This document shows positions 24,101 to 39,100 of a stretch of 64,000 nucleotides of DNA, one piece after another; the stretch's first letter is position 1; each line of letters opens with the position of its first letter. Under the pieces are notes generated by a model. The model saw only the letters and a program-made list of their open reading frames with translations, was not told the origin of the DNA and ran no database searches. Position numbers and translations under genes: made by a program. This DNA is from Paragonimus westermani. Its lineage: Eukaryota > Platyhelminthes > Trematoda > Plagiorchiida > Troglotrematidae. The DNA is taken from positions 78,641 to 142,640 of the forward strand of contig QNGE01000284.1 of assembly GCA_008508345.1 (NCBI GenBank), written 5' to 3'.

Positions 24101-27100
24101 TTCCTATTTTTTTCACTATGATTAAAACACTGACTGCTGCAAACACGAATACTGCATTAAAATAGATTTGTCATAGACATGTACATATACAGCCTCAGCC
24201 GTGGTTCCAAAAACCTGACGTGAGCCACCTTGGATAGCTAGTGAACAGCATACTGAAATTTGTCGGCGGGAAATGATATCATAATCCAGACTAATAAAAG
24301 GATCGAATAGCTCAAAAATTCCAAGTGTATTCATGAAAAACACCGAACAGCGAAGAAGGTCTATTTCAGAGAAAACCAGCTTGCTTGCTGTACAGTATTT
24401 CCCATGACTACGCTGAGCAGTTTCACGTGATTTAAACAAGCCAAAGGTCTTACTGTGCTGCAGGAACTTGATAAAGGCATTAAGTTTAACGCAAGACTGA
24501 CTGAAACGGAGGCTGTTATTCGGTTTCTTAATAAATGCACGGATAGTTGTGAATACCCGAAACACTACTGGAGTATTCTCCGTAAAAACTGGATCACAAT
24601 AACTGCGACCCCAACGCAAAGTCAAGCACTTGATGAACAGGATAACACGCGCAGTTTGCTCGGTGAATTAGAAATTAATCTTGCAAAGGCACCACTCGTT
24701 CTCGATCGAGTAACACTCAAGGAACGGTTTAATCTTGAGGCTCATTCCACACAGATTGCAATAAAACGGGGTGAAAAGAGGCTGGACAAACCCTTTAAAC
24801 TGATCAGTCCAACGAAGCCGTCCTCGGAGTTATAAATTAATCCAGAATGGTAAGCCTACCATTTTCCTTCTTTGAAGCTGGATGGAATATTACTCGAATT
24901 ACTATCGCTAGTTCCTAAGTTTTGTTATTCGCAGCGTAAAACTAGGCAATTCGATTCAGAGGTGCAATTCGAGAATTTGTACGCACAGCTGTCTAATCTC
25001 GATCCTACTTCAATGCTAGATGCGGGGGAACTGAAATCTACGCTAGCGAATTCTTGTTACCAGTACTTACGCTATCTTCCGGCCTCAAAACAATTTCCCA
25101 TGAAGGAACATTTTATACCAGCGAAAAACTTAGGAAGAAATGAGAATATTTAAATTTTTAAGCCTGATAATGGTCCTGGTATCGTGTTGCTTTACAAACC
25201 ATATTATATTAACAGAATGTACACCATAATAGAAGATTGGGCTAAGTTTCAGAAAATGGATAACAAAAAAGAAAAGACCCCTCAGACTGAAAAAGCAACA
25301 TCGAAATCTCCACGGTGTTTAAAACAGAGTGGGATTATTGACGCGGCTACGTTTCAAAGAATTCGCTCCATCGAAACCATTGTTTCCAGACTGTATGGGT
25401 TACCTGAAATTCACAAAGTTGAGGTACCACTCAGACTAATTTTGGACATGTCTAACTCTCCATACCACTCACTAACCAAGTGGTTATCACCAATACTAGA
25501 TCTCGTCAGATGAAACCTCACGACACACAGCTTATGCGACTACTTTGATCAGGTGAATGCAACAAAATATACCAATTTGATGGGATAACCAATGTTTTCT
25601 CTTGACGCCACATTCTTGTTTACCGACGTCTCACTAAAGGAGACCATAGATTATCTGTGTGATTATATCGAGGATAGTGACCGATATTCAAATACCACCA
25701 ACCGTACTCAAGCAGTTACCTTTATCTGTTCACTTACAAGGTACAGTTTAATTTCAATGAAGGAATTTCTCGACGAAAGAGTGGCGTCGTAATGGGATCG
25801 CCGTTCGAATCACTGTTTGCAGATGTGTTCATGGCGAAATTAGATAATGAACGACTGAGTTCAACTGTGGGCTAGTGTGATTTTTATAAGAGGTATGTTG
25901 ACAACATCTTTTGCGTACTTGATAATAACGTGAATCCGACTGACATCTTGGCCAGATTCAAATCCGCACACCAAAATTGGCAAATTTCGTTGGGGACTGA
26001 ACTGAACAACTAATTGGGTTTTTTGGGTGTACGCTTACGTTGCCACGCTGATGGTTCAATTTGGTGCGCGATACGCAGAAAGGGTGCGTGGAGTGGTCAG
26101 CACATTCATTTCAATAGTTTGACGCCCTCTCATTGAAAAGGAATCTAATTAACTGTTTGACGAACAGAGCCGTAAGAATTTGCACATGTGATATTCTTGT
26201 TGGAGAATTGATATTCATACGCTCATAGTATTCATACGAAATGACTACCTGGAAAGTTTTATAGACAGAGCTTTGCAACGGCGGAATGAAAGAGACCAGC
26301 TGCATTTAGTGGAAGGAAAACTACACATATCGGATTAACCTTCAAAGGCGATAGGCTACCTGAAACTATCACACGTAGACTCACACAGGCAGATAATATA
26401 ACATTTTACACCGCTAAATTACGTGTCCACTTAATGTCCAATCTGGTTGTGTGCCCACGTCTAAAAGATAAAGTGCCTATTTCTGCATCTTCGTTTTGTG
26501 TATACTCACTCATTTGTTCTTGTGGAACCAGTTATGTTCGTCGCACAACCAGACGCTTATCTGAACGGGTTCGTGAGCACCACTTAGCTTGGCTCAACAG
26601 TGGAATAACGAAATCGGTCAACAATGCCATTTAATCGCACCTGGTGGATTCGAATCACTCTGTCAATGTGACGGACTCATTTCGCCTAATCTTTTGAGTC
26701 AAGGCCACCTAGACGACGGTAGTGAGGTGTATGATTCTACCCACAACTGATGCTATTAAAATTCACTTATACAGTGCATTTTTGTGTGCCCGGAGACGTT
26801 TTTCTCCGGGCTTTAGGTTTGCTTTGGCCAACCCCACACTCTGTTAGCCTGTCAAGACCCACTGTTCGAGTGGGTACATTGAACTGACTGTCCTCATTAA
26901 TCATCCGTCCCTCGTTTACTTCCTTAATGATTCTCCTGTAAAATTTGTGATACAAATATGACGTATTTAACCTGGTAGTGAATAGCTGGAATTAAGTTTG
27001 TTCGTTATACAGTATTTTTAATTAAAAGATGTTCTGAGCAAAAAGATAGAAGCAGCAAACTAATGAAAAATTGTCTGATGGATTAACGAAAAGCTGTAGT

Positions 27101-30100
27101 TAAGAAAGAATAAATAATCACTTATTGTGCACTGATACTCCGTGTGAACTGAGAAGGCACTTGTTTTAAAGCAACGATAACTCAAAACAATCACCGGAAC
27201 GGGGTTTAAATGATAATAAAATGTTGAAGTGTGCAGAAGTAAACTCACATCACCAAGGTGTTTTTCCAACTGAGTTGCGGTGATCGATCGCAGTTTGGAT
27301 TCATTTAACGTCTGAGTAAGCCCCTCGATTCGAGCGGGTGGTGGAGCACGACACCAACGCGTATAGTCATTCAGCGGACGCGGAGTCCAACTGACAGATG
27401 CACAACTCACGGAACCGATACTTGGACGTTGGTTCGTGTTCACCGATTCCGTTTGGCTACCTCGCAGATAATGCCATAAAAAAAGCATCAGTTTTGGTTC
27501 ATGTGGTAAACTGGGTGAATCATCACCCCAAGGATAAATCATGGCCAGATTAGCTCTGGTGTCTAAAGCCACTGGCCGAGGAATAAATTTGGAATCCAAG
27601 ACGTCGTGCAAATTTGTAGCTTCAGTTTGTGTATTGTCCATTTGTGACTGGCCACGTGGTTGATAGAAACTGGATGTTAACCCATCTTTATCCGAGGCTA
27701 AGACAAACAGAGTGGATTAAATGTTGCAGTAGGAAACAAATGACTGGGCATAAATTCTACTGAGTGTTTGATAAGTCCTAGTGGCAGCAGACAAGATAGA
27801 CATGAAAATAGAAATTAAGGTAATTTATGAAAAATAAACAACAAGAGCTATCTGACAACCACACTGATGATAAAAGGTTTGTTAGAATAAGTATGATAAT
27901 TACAAAGTGAATAATACAATACCAGTTGACAACTATCTTGGATCCACGCTCTCCAGCAAACCATCTTTTGACATCAAACTTGAGCAACACATTGAGAGTA
28001 GGGGTGAGCACCAAGCTGACAAGTAAGATGAAGATGACAATACGTGAAGTTTGTGTTTACGGTCCATTTTTGTAGGGTAGTCAGGAGTGGACAACGTAAA
28101 TGCTTCAGCAACGTCGTCAAAGTCTATTTCCGTTGTAACAGAGTAGCCCCTGGCGGCAAACGGCGAGACCAGGACCCGGATAGAAATGCCCTGTATAAAG
28201 CGGGTATTTCAAATATACTCACTTTGCTTAGTCAGCGACATCTGTGGTAGTTGGGATATCTGGGTTGAACGGAATACGGTCGCATCTTCAAGAGTATCCC
28301 ATATTGTGACCACAACAGACGCTTGGCCTGAACAGTTGTTTAGTGCAAGAACTCTCGTACAGGTTATATTAAAACATAGGATCACGAATACGTGCACTCA
28401 TTTGCACGGTTGACGTGCATTCACACACATTGGGTAGCAATACATTGTCGTTCGTCCTAGTGTCACTTCCCCTATAGTGTGTACACACTATTCTGATAGT
28501 CGCTTCTGGTCCATCGTCTTCCTGGCGTTGAGCCCTACCCTTTAGTTCCCGAATGTACGCACTGCACTGTTTACAAACGAAGCTGCCTTTTATACATCTA
28601 CACGGTGAGCTTGGAACTGGACCCTGGTCACATGGAAGACCGGTCATGGAGACGAAGATGTAGATAAGTGAAGTATGAAGAGTTATGACATCCACACATC
28701 TTTGGGCGTAGTGGTGGTAAGCCGCAGCAAGTGAAAACTGACTGTCAGGGCTGGGAGCAATTTCCAAAGGTCGACACCGATACAAGCAGTAAGTAAGGGT
28801 GAATTAACACGTCCCAGCAGCAATAAAGTGTCCTTCTCCAGGTTCAGGTTATGCAGCCAGTGCAAAAAGTGTGGGACCGTCCCAAAGACGTAGTAATCTC
28901 TTGAGACAGACAGATATATAGCGACCATATCCCAAGGATGCGTGACGGTTAAGTTTCTATATCAATTAGTGAAGCGTGCGTAACGTCAAATAGAGAGCAA
29001 GGACCATAACATTTGAGTCGTTCGATGTCTAAGAGTGAAACATGGAAAACGTTTCAAGTCTTCGCACAACCTTTGTTCTATTTTACAACGATGAGTTACA
29101 GTTGAGTTGAATGTTATCGAGTTGTTCATTCCTGAGGAACAGTCGTTGTGCTAACCCAGTTCAAACTCCAGAAGTTCATCAACATCCAAAAGCGGGAAAG
29201 CAAAAATTTCTCACACCTAAGGTAGACTGAATGGGAGCATCAAGGGAACCCTCATAAAAGTGGTCGAATCCTGGTGGCCATTAGTCAGTGGATGAACCTT
29301 TTTAGTACCTTCACATTACAATGCACGTTTTATCCGTATTCACGAATCACGTGCGATATGTAGAGGTCATAACATATTTGACCAAACAAATTGTAGGTAT
29401 TACTTGAAGCGCATTTAGCAACTTGATGAAAGCGTGCCTATTGTAAAATCCACAACACTTAACGGTTGAAGCAAGTGAGTACAGTTCTATTAACTGTTCG
29501 CCCTGAGGTTCAACCGCATTGGAAGGAAGGCAAAAGAGCGGGAAGGGACGAAACTAAACCGCTTTGGTTAAGATTCAAACAGCAAACCTATCCTTTAAGC
29601 CAATAACCGAGTTACAAACGATGGTAAGGAAGTGACTGGAAGAAATCTCCTAGCAGCTATTGCCGTCCATTCGAAGTTCTTTTTTAACTCACAACTGTTA
29701 AACTTATAAATCAGACCAAGCACTCTGACACCATCATACTATCCAGCGGTTTTATTGTTTAACTTGAATGTGAAGCAGTCGAGTGGTATGTTTGGTGTCG
29801 TGGGCAGTGATGAAATACAACTCCAAATTTGTACAGCCCATGGTTCCTATCCTTGCAGTATCGCAAACCAAAGCGAGAAGAAGTACAACGTCACATGGAA
29901 ACCTCTCTATGATTCTCAACCATGGATGTAATTCTGTTGTTTAGCAGTCAGTTAAAGGTGGTGTCACTCTGTTAAAGACCGTCGCGCATTTTAGAGCAAC
30001 CACCTGGACCCGAATCATGCTGTTGTGTATGTCCGTTTTGCTTTTTCACCTGCCCAGAGGTCACCCTCTGGTAAATGCAAAATAACTAACTGACATTTGG

Positions 30101-33100
30101 GCGAGAAGAGTGTAAAGAACGCTTATCTAGAAGCATTGGTGAACACATTGTCCAGTTGGAGTCAGGTGGAAGAACCTAACGAACACTGGGAACAGATCGC
30201 AGCAGCTGCAATAGCTTGTTGTGAAGAGGTACGTTCAGTAGGAGCTGTGACAGAAGTGAATTTCTGTCACTTCGATAAACTTTATGAAAAAGCATCGCTC
30301 GATCCCATCTGGTTCCGATTATGATGAACGTCGAGAACTCAACGGTAAGTTTGTCAGAAACCTGTGTAGAAAACAGTGAACGATACTTAGTCGAACAGTT
30401 GAAAGAGATTAAATGAGCCCTTTCATCGAGGAATACCAAAAGACTATTTTCACTTATTCGTAGCTCTGTTGACCGTTGAGCTGGTATAGATGGGACTATA
30501 TTTGAAAAGGATGATTCTCTTACCACCAGCCAGCTGAGTCGGTCTGACAGGTGGATTTAACATTTTGAGGAATAGTTCGGCAGGACTGTGCCGGACCATA
30601 CAGATGACGAAAACCTGATGGTCAGTTACTGCGTTCCAGACGGCCTTCCGTCGGAACCAGAAGTGACCCTAGAGCTTAAGTTGTTAGGGCGTAACAAGGT
30701 TCATTCTCTTTTCGAGGATGGCGGAGAGAGGTTGATATTGGGAATGACAAAAATCTTTGAAACAGTGTGGGAAACTGAAGAGTTGTTTTGTGATTTTAGC
30801 TCAGTAATAATAAGTCCCGTCTTTAAAAAGGGGGCTTAGAGTCCAACTGGCGACCACACAGATATCCGTCTAGTGTCATTGGCTTCAGCGTTTGTTAGCC
30901 CATCAAATCCAGGAAGTGTCAGATGCGTAAAGAACAGGTAAAATTTCGATTATTTTTAGGGTAAACTGACAAAATTTCTACACTGCGAAGTATATTGGAG
31001 TATCGACACTCCCACAGGCAACCGACGTTCGTGGCCTTCTTAGACCTAAGGTCTGCCTTCGACTCGGTTGCTCTTAACTTTCTGTGGAACTGTATGCTTC
31101 GCACAAACATTCCAGAAGGACATGCAAATCTGTTAAAATCGTTATATGCTCACTCTACAAGCAGAGTGAGCGCTTACTGACAACCGTCTCGGGTGTCACC
31201 ACTTTTAGTAGTTTTTATCAAAGGTGTCCGGTTACCGCCTTCATGTTTAATCTGGTCATGGACGACACTCTGGAAGGTACGCTTGTGTTGTTTCCTAGCA
31301 CTAAGTTGACTGACAGATGATATGTAGATTACTTCACATTGTTCAGTTCCTCTGCTGGAGACATATAGATCATTCTAAACAACGTGATTGGCCGGGAGGG
31401 TTTGTATGGAATGCGCTTCATACTCTCAAAGTGAGAAGTACTGCTTCAAGCCAGGAGCATTCTCACCTTCATGCTCTTCATAGCACGTAACCTGCCTAAC
31501 ACTTTGAACACACATAAGTGGGTAGCACCATCTCGTCAGCTTGCAATATTGCTAATGAGATAGTGAGAATAACAAAAGCATGTGTCGTTTTCCCCGAGCT
31601 GCGTCACCTACGACACCGAAAACGTGTTCAGTTTTCGCTGAAAAGAAGGATATGTAATGGTTGTGCGTGTTCTCGTTTGTTTTATGATGCAGAGATATGG
31701 CCTCTACGCTAGAAGAATATTACCAGACTTGCCGTATCTGACCCTCACATCCTTGTAAAATAGCCGATATCAAACGGACTGATCGTTTAAGCAATACGGG
31801 CTTTCACTGGCGCGTATCTCGAAAGCCTCGGAATAAGGGATCAATTGGTCAATTAATTGAACTGAAAATTCTACGATGCCTGGGTCATAAACTCCACATA
31901 TGAGTTGAGCATTTCCCTTACCGGACCTTGTTTACCGAGACTAGTTATTCAGAACCGCACGATGGTCAAGCAACGATGTAGTAACGAAATATGAACGCTC
32001 TGACTTCCTTCGATTAAAGTGGGAAATGTCGCCTGTCCAGTTGAGGCCTTTGTGATTACTCGAATCGCCGGTTGAAAACGTTACCCGAAATATCATTGCG
32101 CCGCAGTTAATGAGGCGGATGCATTTATTACATTTCCGCTTAACTTTATTTTATCCAAGTTATTAAAAGTTTTAAAGGTTAATTTGGATCATTTTTGCGG
32201 TCAGCGTCGGCTTGAGCCAAAATACCTTATGGTCAGGCCAGTGGCGTACGCATTGAATAAATGATTACACAAGCAATTCGGTCAGTCGCTGAACAGTAAG
32301 ACAAGTGTATGTCATCATGTGAATGAAGGCCTATCATTTGGTTATTGTTAGACCCATACAATTGGACTACAGATATAGACCGTCTTGATCGTGACTAGAA
32401 GATATTGCAGATCGAGCAACAGTTAAAAGCGACATTGACGAGGAACAATCCCCAAAACTTTGCTGGATAAGACGTGGGCAGTTAGTGAGCTGGTATGACA
32501 AAGATTGAAACCTACCGTTAGACCAGATACAACTTCTGACCTGCAAATTGGGGGGCTTTCGATGTTTTTAACGTGGTAGACGCTATCGAGCTTCCTTATT
32601 TGACAAAACTGTCAGGTTATAAGAATCAGAGTCACTTGACCAACCCCAATCCAGTTGACAATGATAATCTTGTTAATCGGGCTCCGATCTCAATAATGAC
32701 TACCCAAATCCAGGGAATCAATGAAGTTCGATCCAACAGCGGGGCCCAGAACAGACGAAAGAGTTGTCAACATGCTGTGTAACCCGAGGCCGTGTTTGGG
32801 TAAGGTTCATGTTGCCATTGAAGTTGTCATCGTCTTAAACGAACTCATCGTCAAATGTGGGACCTCAAAATTCAGGGAACAACTCTCAATTACAGTGTAA
32901 AACTGAGACAAAATGAACACGAATCAGACTGTGACCAACGCAGAAGGCAGCCATTTATGTGACTACTTGATACCATTTTGGCTGTCCATTAAATCAGCAC
33001 ATGCCCTATTAGCTACGGATAGACGCACATTTGCCAATCAGTAAATCTTTTTATGTACTGGGCTGTAGTTAGCTCGGACAAGTAGAACAGGTGCAGTAAT

Positions 33101-36100
33101 TTTATACATCTTCACATGTATAGATGCATAAAGTTTGAACAAGCTGTCTATGAATGGAGGGCAGACTAAACATCAACAGTAACAGCACTAGGTATGAGGC
33201 ATGCAAACCACACATAAGCTTTTATTTATGTTTACGTATCTTCTCTTTTCAACACACCTGCCTATAACCCAACGTAAGACAGTCGTTTTCAGTTTTTTAT
33301 TCAGGAATAAAAAGTGAAAGTGTTCAACAATTTGACGAGATAGTAAAAACTGAGCACATCAGCCTGTCACTAGCAATCAGTGTTGACAAAGCAGTTACCT
33401 GGTAGGTAGGAGATGATCGGAATTGTGAACCTTTAGATAGGCGTGATAAATTTTAACCGGATTTCAATGCGTGTGAGCTACAATACTTGAAGGCTCCACG
33501 GCAAGATTGAAAGAAAATGTTGCAGAAAGAGAAATCTCTTGAATTTTTGTATAATTAAAGGACGAAAAGAAAATAGAGGTAACTTAAAAAGTATTCTTCA
33601 ACTAACAGCCGTATAGATTGCGTTTGGTTGAGGTTAATGGTTTCAAACAAAACAATGATTTTTCAAAGCAACGTGAATCTAAATAAGGAGAAGGTGAATG
33701 TTCGACTGTAGACTCATGAGTGTGTGCCACGTTATCCAATCACCAATGCTGGAACAATCAGTTCAAGTACACACAAATCAAACCGTTCAGATACATGACA
33801 GAGGTGTCGCAACAAATGGCTGAGATGTGCACCTACAAGTAACTGCTTACAAGCGGTCAATTTTAGAATACGAGACAGTGGAACCAGTAGGTGATACAGT
33901 CCAACTGTGACATTTCTGAGCTTCTGGCATGGATATGTGACTCAGTTGATACGGCGTTTGCCAAATTTGAACATGCTGTTTCTGTCGCTGGTTCAAATCT
34001 AACAGAAGCTGTGATCTTCCACAATTAGATCTCATCTGAAATTTCGGAACACTTCGAATGAGACCACATTCATAATGCAGGAAGTTGAGCAATGGAAGCA
34101 GATCAGTTATCATTTCACATCCATTTGGGATGTTTGCAATAAGTCTAGTGTACCAAACAGTTCACGATCTCCAGTTGACGGTTTGCAAATGTAAGAGTTT
34201 TATGGCACTAGAGAAAAAATCATCACATTCTACATCTATTAAGATAACATGAGTTAGTGAACGAAATGTATTTCGTAGTTTAACCTCACCTTTGTTGGGT
34301 GTATGATATTCACTTTGAACCATCCTTCCGTTCATATCCCATGTGTCTTTTGTTTCAACCGTAAGATTTGATTCGTCTACAAGTTTCTCCAGGTCTGGAA
34401 TTGGTTGCGTAGTGGAAGGGCTAATGTGGGTATTAGCGTGCAACATGAAATTGGCTGCTTCAGCGTGTAAACCACATGTAGCTGTGTCTAAACTGAGTAG
34501 ATCGGACTTTTTATCCGGATCTACCAGGGTTTCTTGATTTTTGTGAGAATCTATCGGTTTGCAACCATTTGTTTGCGGGACAGTGATGGACTGCTTTTCG
34601 CTTGCGTTCAAGGAATGTTTGGTACCGTTCACAAGGTTAATTTCCTCATCCTCCATGACACTTCGTTTATCCTTTGAAGCAAACAGGAAAGTGGAGTATC
34701 AGTCACAAAACAGACGTGGTGTGATCGGTACAAAATTGCATAGCACAGAAGGTACGAGCAGTTTATATAATGGAACAAGTTTTATGGTTATTTCACTGGA
34801 AAGACCATGCGGTTAGTTTCGATTTCAGTTCAAGATTGAGAAACTCATGATCATCAATGGACATCATCGCAAAACATTGGCAGAAAATGTCAGCTTTGGT
34901 AGTTGACGTGGTCACACTCGTCAGGTTTGTTTTGACAATATCATCAGAATGGTCAGCTTAACCTAGTTTTCCTTGCTAAGTGAATACATCTACTGTAGGT
35001 TTCATCCTATTGTGTATGATACTTTTGGTTTGAAAGACAAGTTAAACATGAGAAAGTAAGGCTTGCTGGTACATACACTTATTTACACCTTCATCCCATA
35101 AGAAAAATCATGTTTATACGGACATTATTCAACCCATGTAAGTTAACGCCAAGTGCAAACTTCCAAGGAAGCACGAAGAACAGATCAATTTCATGTAAAA
35201 TAGTCAAAAATGGATGGTTTCACGTTTAGACTAATTCGTTGAAGCTGTTATGGTCTGAAACAAGTGAATCATCGTTTGTGGCGCCTCAAACTTCAGGCGG
35301 TAACTCTCTATTGCAACGCAACACCCTGACAAAATGGGTACGAATCGAACAATTACCGATGCAATAAACAACCGTTTATACGGCCACTTGATATAATTCA
35401 GGACTGCTTGAAGTAATTGCGTGGCAAACAGCTCTCAATTTGGATCGCTTGACGACCATGATGATATGGAATAGTATGACTGGTCCGATGACAAGTAGTC
35501 GAAAACAGACCGTGCGCCAAACCATCGTTACTTCTGAAATCTTTTATCATCACCGTTCTCCATTAATCGTTTAAGAATTCCCACAAAAATACGCAATCTC
35601 AAAACGGCCTGGTAATCTTCCCTCAGTTATTCTCCGTGAACATGACTAAAGAACTACGTCGGCTAAAATTCACATATGGTTAGTCGCTTCCCAGTTCAGT
35701 TCATCTCGCTAAACACATGAACTAATGTTGTAGTGTGCTGTTTGAGAAAGGGTCTACTAATCGACAAATGACTGGCCGTCGCTATTCTAAACTCTAAAAG
35801 TCAGAATTTTATCATTTAATTTTGTCGTTTTCTTGTCTATCTCTTTTATTTAATCGCTACGTGCACATCGAGCTTGATGAGACCAGTAGAATCTCCAACA
35901 AGGAATGTTTTGTTGTTTGTGCCCGGGATAATCAAAGGTAAATGATGACCTTCTGTTAACACAGTATTTTTTATTTGCCCAACGAAACAACTCTTTTTAT
36001 CAATGTCACAATGTGTTGCTTTTTGATGCTAAAAAGCAACAAGAGTAGGCGTGAAGATAATTGGTTGCCATACTAGCCGGACCTCATCGTGATCCTCAGT

Positions 36101-39100
36101 CACTACTAATCGTTTAAGTATTTAGTAACGATAATAATTCATTTTGCGTCCTGCGACCGCATTATACTTTTACTCATTAATCCTTCACTGTCTATAGAAA
36201 TCGATCAGAGCCTCGTGATAGCTTAGACTGACAAGTCAGTTTCACTAACCTAATGAAGACACAACTTTCGAGATGCGTTGTAATACAACCGCTGAATGTA
36301 ATAAACACTAGACTAGTTGGACAATCAACACTCTATGTCTGTATCTGTCCTACGTTTTAATCTATCGAAAGCTAGTCACTCTAGCCAATTAATCTAACAA
36401 CCATATCCCCAAAGTGAATCACGATTACTTCCAAAAATCACAGCACAATGCATCGAAGTGATAAATTGTGAAAACATCCGAATTGAAAGCATCACGTTAC
36501 ACTTTGTAACCTCGACGTTGTTTTGAACCTTGCAATAAGCCTTATATAGTGTCATCCGATGAGGTGTCCACTGGTAATTCCTTGGACTCCATGCGTAGCC
36601 CGATAATTTTCCGAATGTGTGAACATTTAGAGAAACGGAGTCAACGAAACATAATACAGTTACAATCTTGACATTCACTGAGGTGTACTGGGGATACCGA
36701 GTGATTACAACATGGCTACCAAGGTGAGAGTCAACAGCGCACAATGTTCATGGTGTTGCCGACACCTACTGAATAGGAGGAAGGTGGATAAAAGCGTGGG
36801 CAGCACACCAAGAAAGTACATCAGGCTTCTGAATTATGGTGTGTTCCAATTCCCATTCCCAACAACCTACAAAAACACGAAAAATGCACTTATTTTCAAG
36901 TAACCGGAAGTACTAGTCAGCATTGCCGTTAACTGCCCATCATAAAACCGGTTATTACTCATAACCGTAAAACGGTTCTCCCAATGAACAGATGAATGAA
37001 AGAACCTTGACGAAGAATGAGATACCATACCGAACGAGCTACACGAGTGTATGTAGAACCCACATGAAAACTTGGATTTTGCACTTAACAGCTACGGGAG
37101 TGTGGCTTTCTGTTTCACTATGTTAATTGGATGATTAACCTTGGCACCCTACAGGCAAACTCATCAAACGTGACATTCCTTTGATCCATGTAATATTAAG
37201 CCAACTGGTTAACCCAGCTAAACAATCAGAAGAAACGCTGTAATGGGTTGACAACACATTATTTATTGCTGAACTACAGACGTGTAAATACAGTCGGATC
37301 TCAGTAATGGAGTTATAGGTCAGGTCCGAATGGATAATGCTAGCTAAGAGAAAGATTGAATCCAACGTGCAGTTTGTGTTCACATGCAACAAAAACGCTA
37401 AAAACGCATACTGTACTGTACACCCTTATACATAAGATAAATGTGCGTACAAAACTTGTGTTACAGGTTAGCGTACACAAAACAAATTAGAAATGTATAC
37501 AACGATGTGTTTATACGTAGAATTCTCGGTATTATTTTGTTCAATTATAGTTCGTAAAGTCAACGCTATTTGAAAAAGCACCATCGCGTATCTGAAAATA
37601 TTCCCGGAACCATGCACACACGTGAACTTCGGTACACCTTCCCTCCATGCTGTTGAAGTTACAATATGAATTACGTCTTCTAATCTACCAACTTTCACTC
37701 CCACACTTTTTACGTCTTTGAATAACTGACGTCATACATTTTATACTTTGTCGTCTTTCATTCGTAGTTCTGCAACGCTCTACAACGACTTTTTGCAATA
37801 TACTATACGCAATATTTGCAAAGTGAGCATGTCAGAACCACAAGTGAAACAGCATTTTCAACGAAATGATTCACGGTAGTAGCTTGTAAACGTTTTTAAG
37901 AGGTCTTGTTTTTCTACATTTCAGTGTCGAGGATGTTTGCATCGGTGAAAATCAACCCGAATCAGTCCGATGTGTTTTTCTTATCTGGGAAACTGCTGTT
38001 GAATCGCTTCCTCATTAGTCTTTCCAGAAATGTCGATCGAACTGGATAGGCCAAGTACCTATGTTCCTTGCTAATCGGTGTGTTGTCAACGGCCTGAGTA
38101 AGCCCAGCTAAGATAACAATTCGTTTACCAATCGCATCGATTCGTTCGTTGTGAAACGAATCTTATGCACAGTAAGAATGGGCTGGTTAGCAGACCACAC
38201 ACGTTACAGCAGTACTCCAAGAAAAACAGGCGAAATCTCAATTGAATTAAATCAGGGATAACTATGAATTTTTATTAATCTTTTCGTCTGAAATCAACCG
38301 CTTGACTCGTCAATTGAGGAGTACAGAAATTACAAGTTTTCTCCATCAGAAAGTCTTTGTAGGTCATATTAATCAGAACATACAATACTCCATTTGACAG
38401 CTGAGATCGATTAATGATACGAAAGAAACCAGTGAAACCGGCATTTTGCTAACTTTCGCGAGTGACGTACAAAATCCATTGAGCTACTGAGGTGCTGTTC
38501 GTTCTTACTTTACTAACATAATCATACAGCTAGTGGAAACAGCTGAAAACTCAGCTGCATACACAAGCCCAGATGTAAAATTTCCTAAAAGATCTTGATA
38601 AAGGTCACGTTTAGTTCTCTCAACTAACCACAATGGACTCATATGTTACACGCAACAACTCTCAGCCAAACATTAAAAAGAACATGACTGTGGTTGAGAA
38701 AAGAATGGTGTGTTGTGAACAGTGAAACCGTTTTGGCAGTCAAAACCTACCTGATGCATCGATTGACTATCGACCACTAGTCACATACCAAACACGCATA
38801 TACACATACACAGACACAGTTAGACAGACATGAGTGCATTGCACTCATAAAAGTCAAAACGGTCTGACGGAAGACTATAGGCAAATACAGGATTAACAAA
38901 ACAAAATTATCAGGAATAAAGTATTCAAACAAAATTAATCCATTGCACGACTAGCGAAAATTAGAGGTGTGAAAATAAATTGCATTTGATGAGCTGGACA
39001 GGAAAACGGCCGATCTTTTCAAACCACAACCTGTGTAGCGAGATATTTTGCCATACCACAGTTAACATGAGAATTTAATAAGCCTACCAACAGTGACGTG

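Larger units (their letters stand above)
27698..34289 (-). other. ULK4: ULK4 intron 4 (6.6 kb)
   Basis: Phase 1 intron between exons 4 and 5. It contains a dispersed repeat (28376-28585), a degenerate RTE retrotransposon (30090-32070) and a second unnamed repeat (32812-32990). Because the phases of exons 4 and 5 match, no missing exon is needed here. Confidence 0.72.

Noticed and set aside
33847..34113. 88-codon minus-strand frame as an extra ULK4 exon
   Set aside because: Exons 4 and 5 join in correct phase without it, and its product does not resemble ULK4.
36394..36744. 116-codon minus-strand frame in intron 3
   Set aside because: No family resemblance and no need for an exon here; looks like chance.
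38790..38835. CA-rich tract as a microsatellite or CRISPR-like repeat
   Set aside because: Irregular, short and without unit structure. No CRISPR arrays are expected or seen in this eukaryotic DNA.
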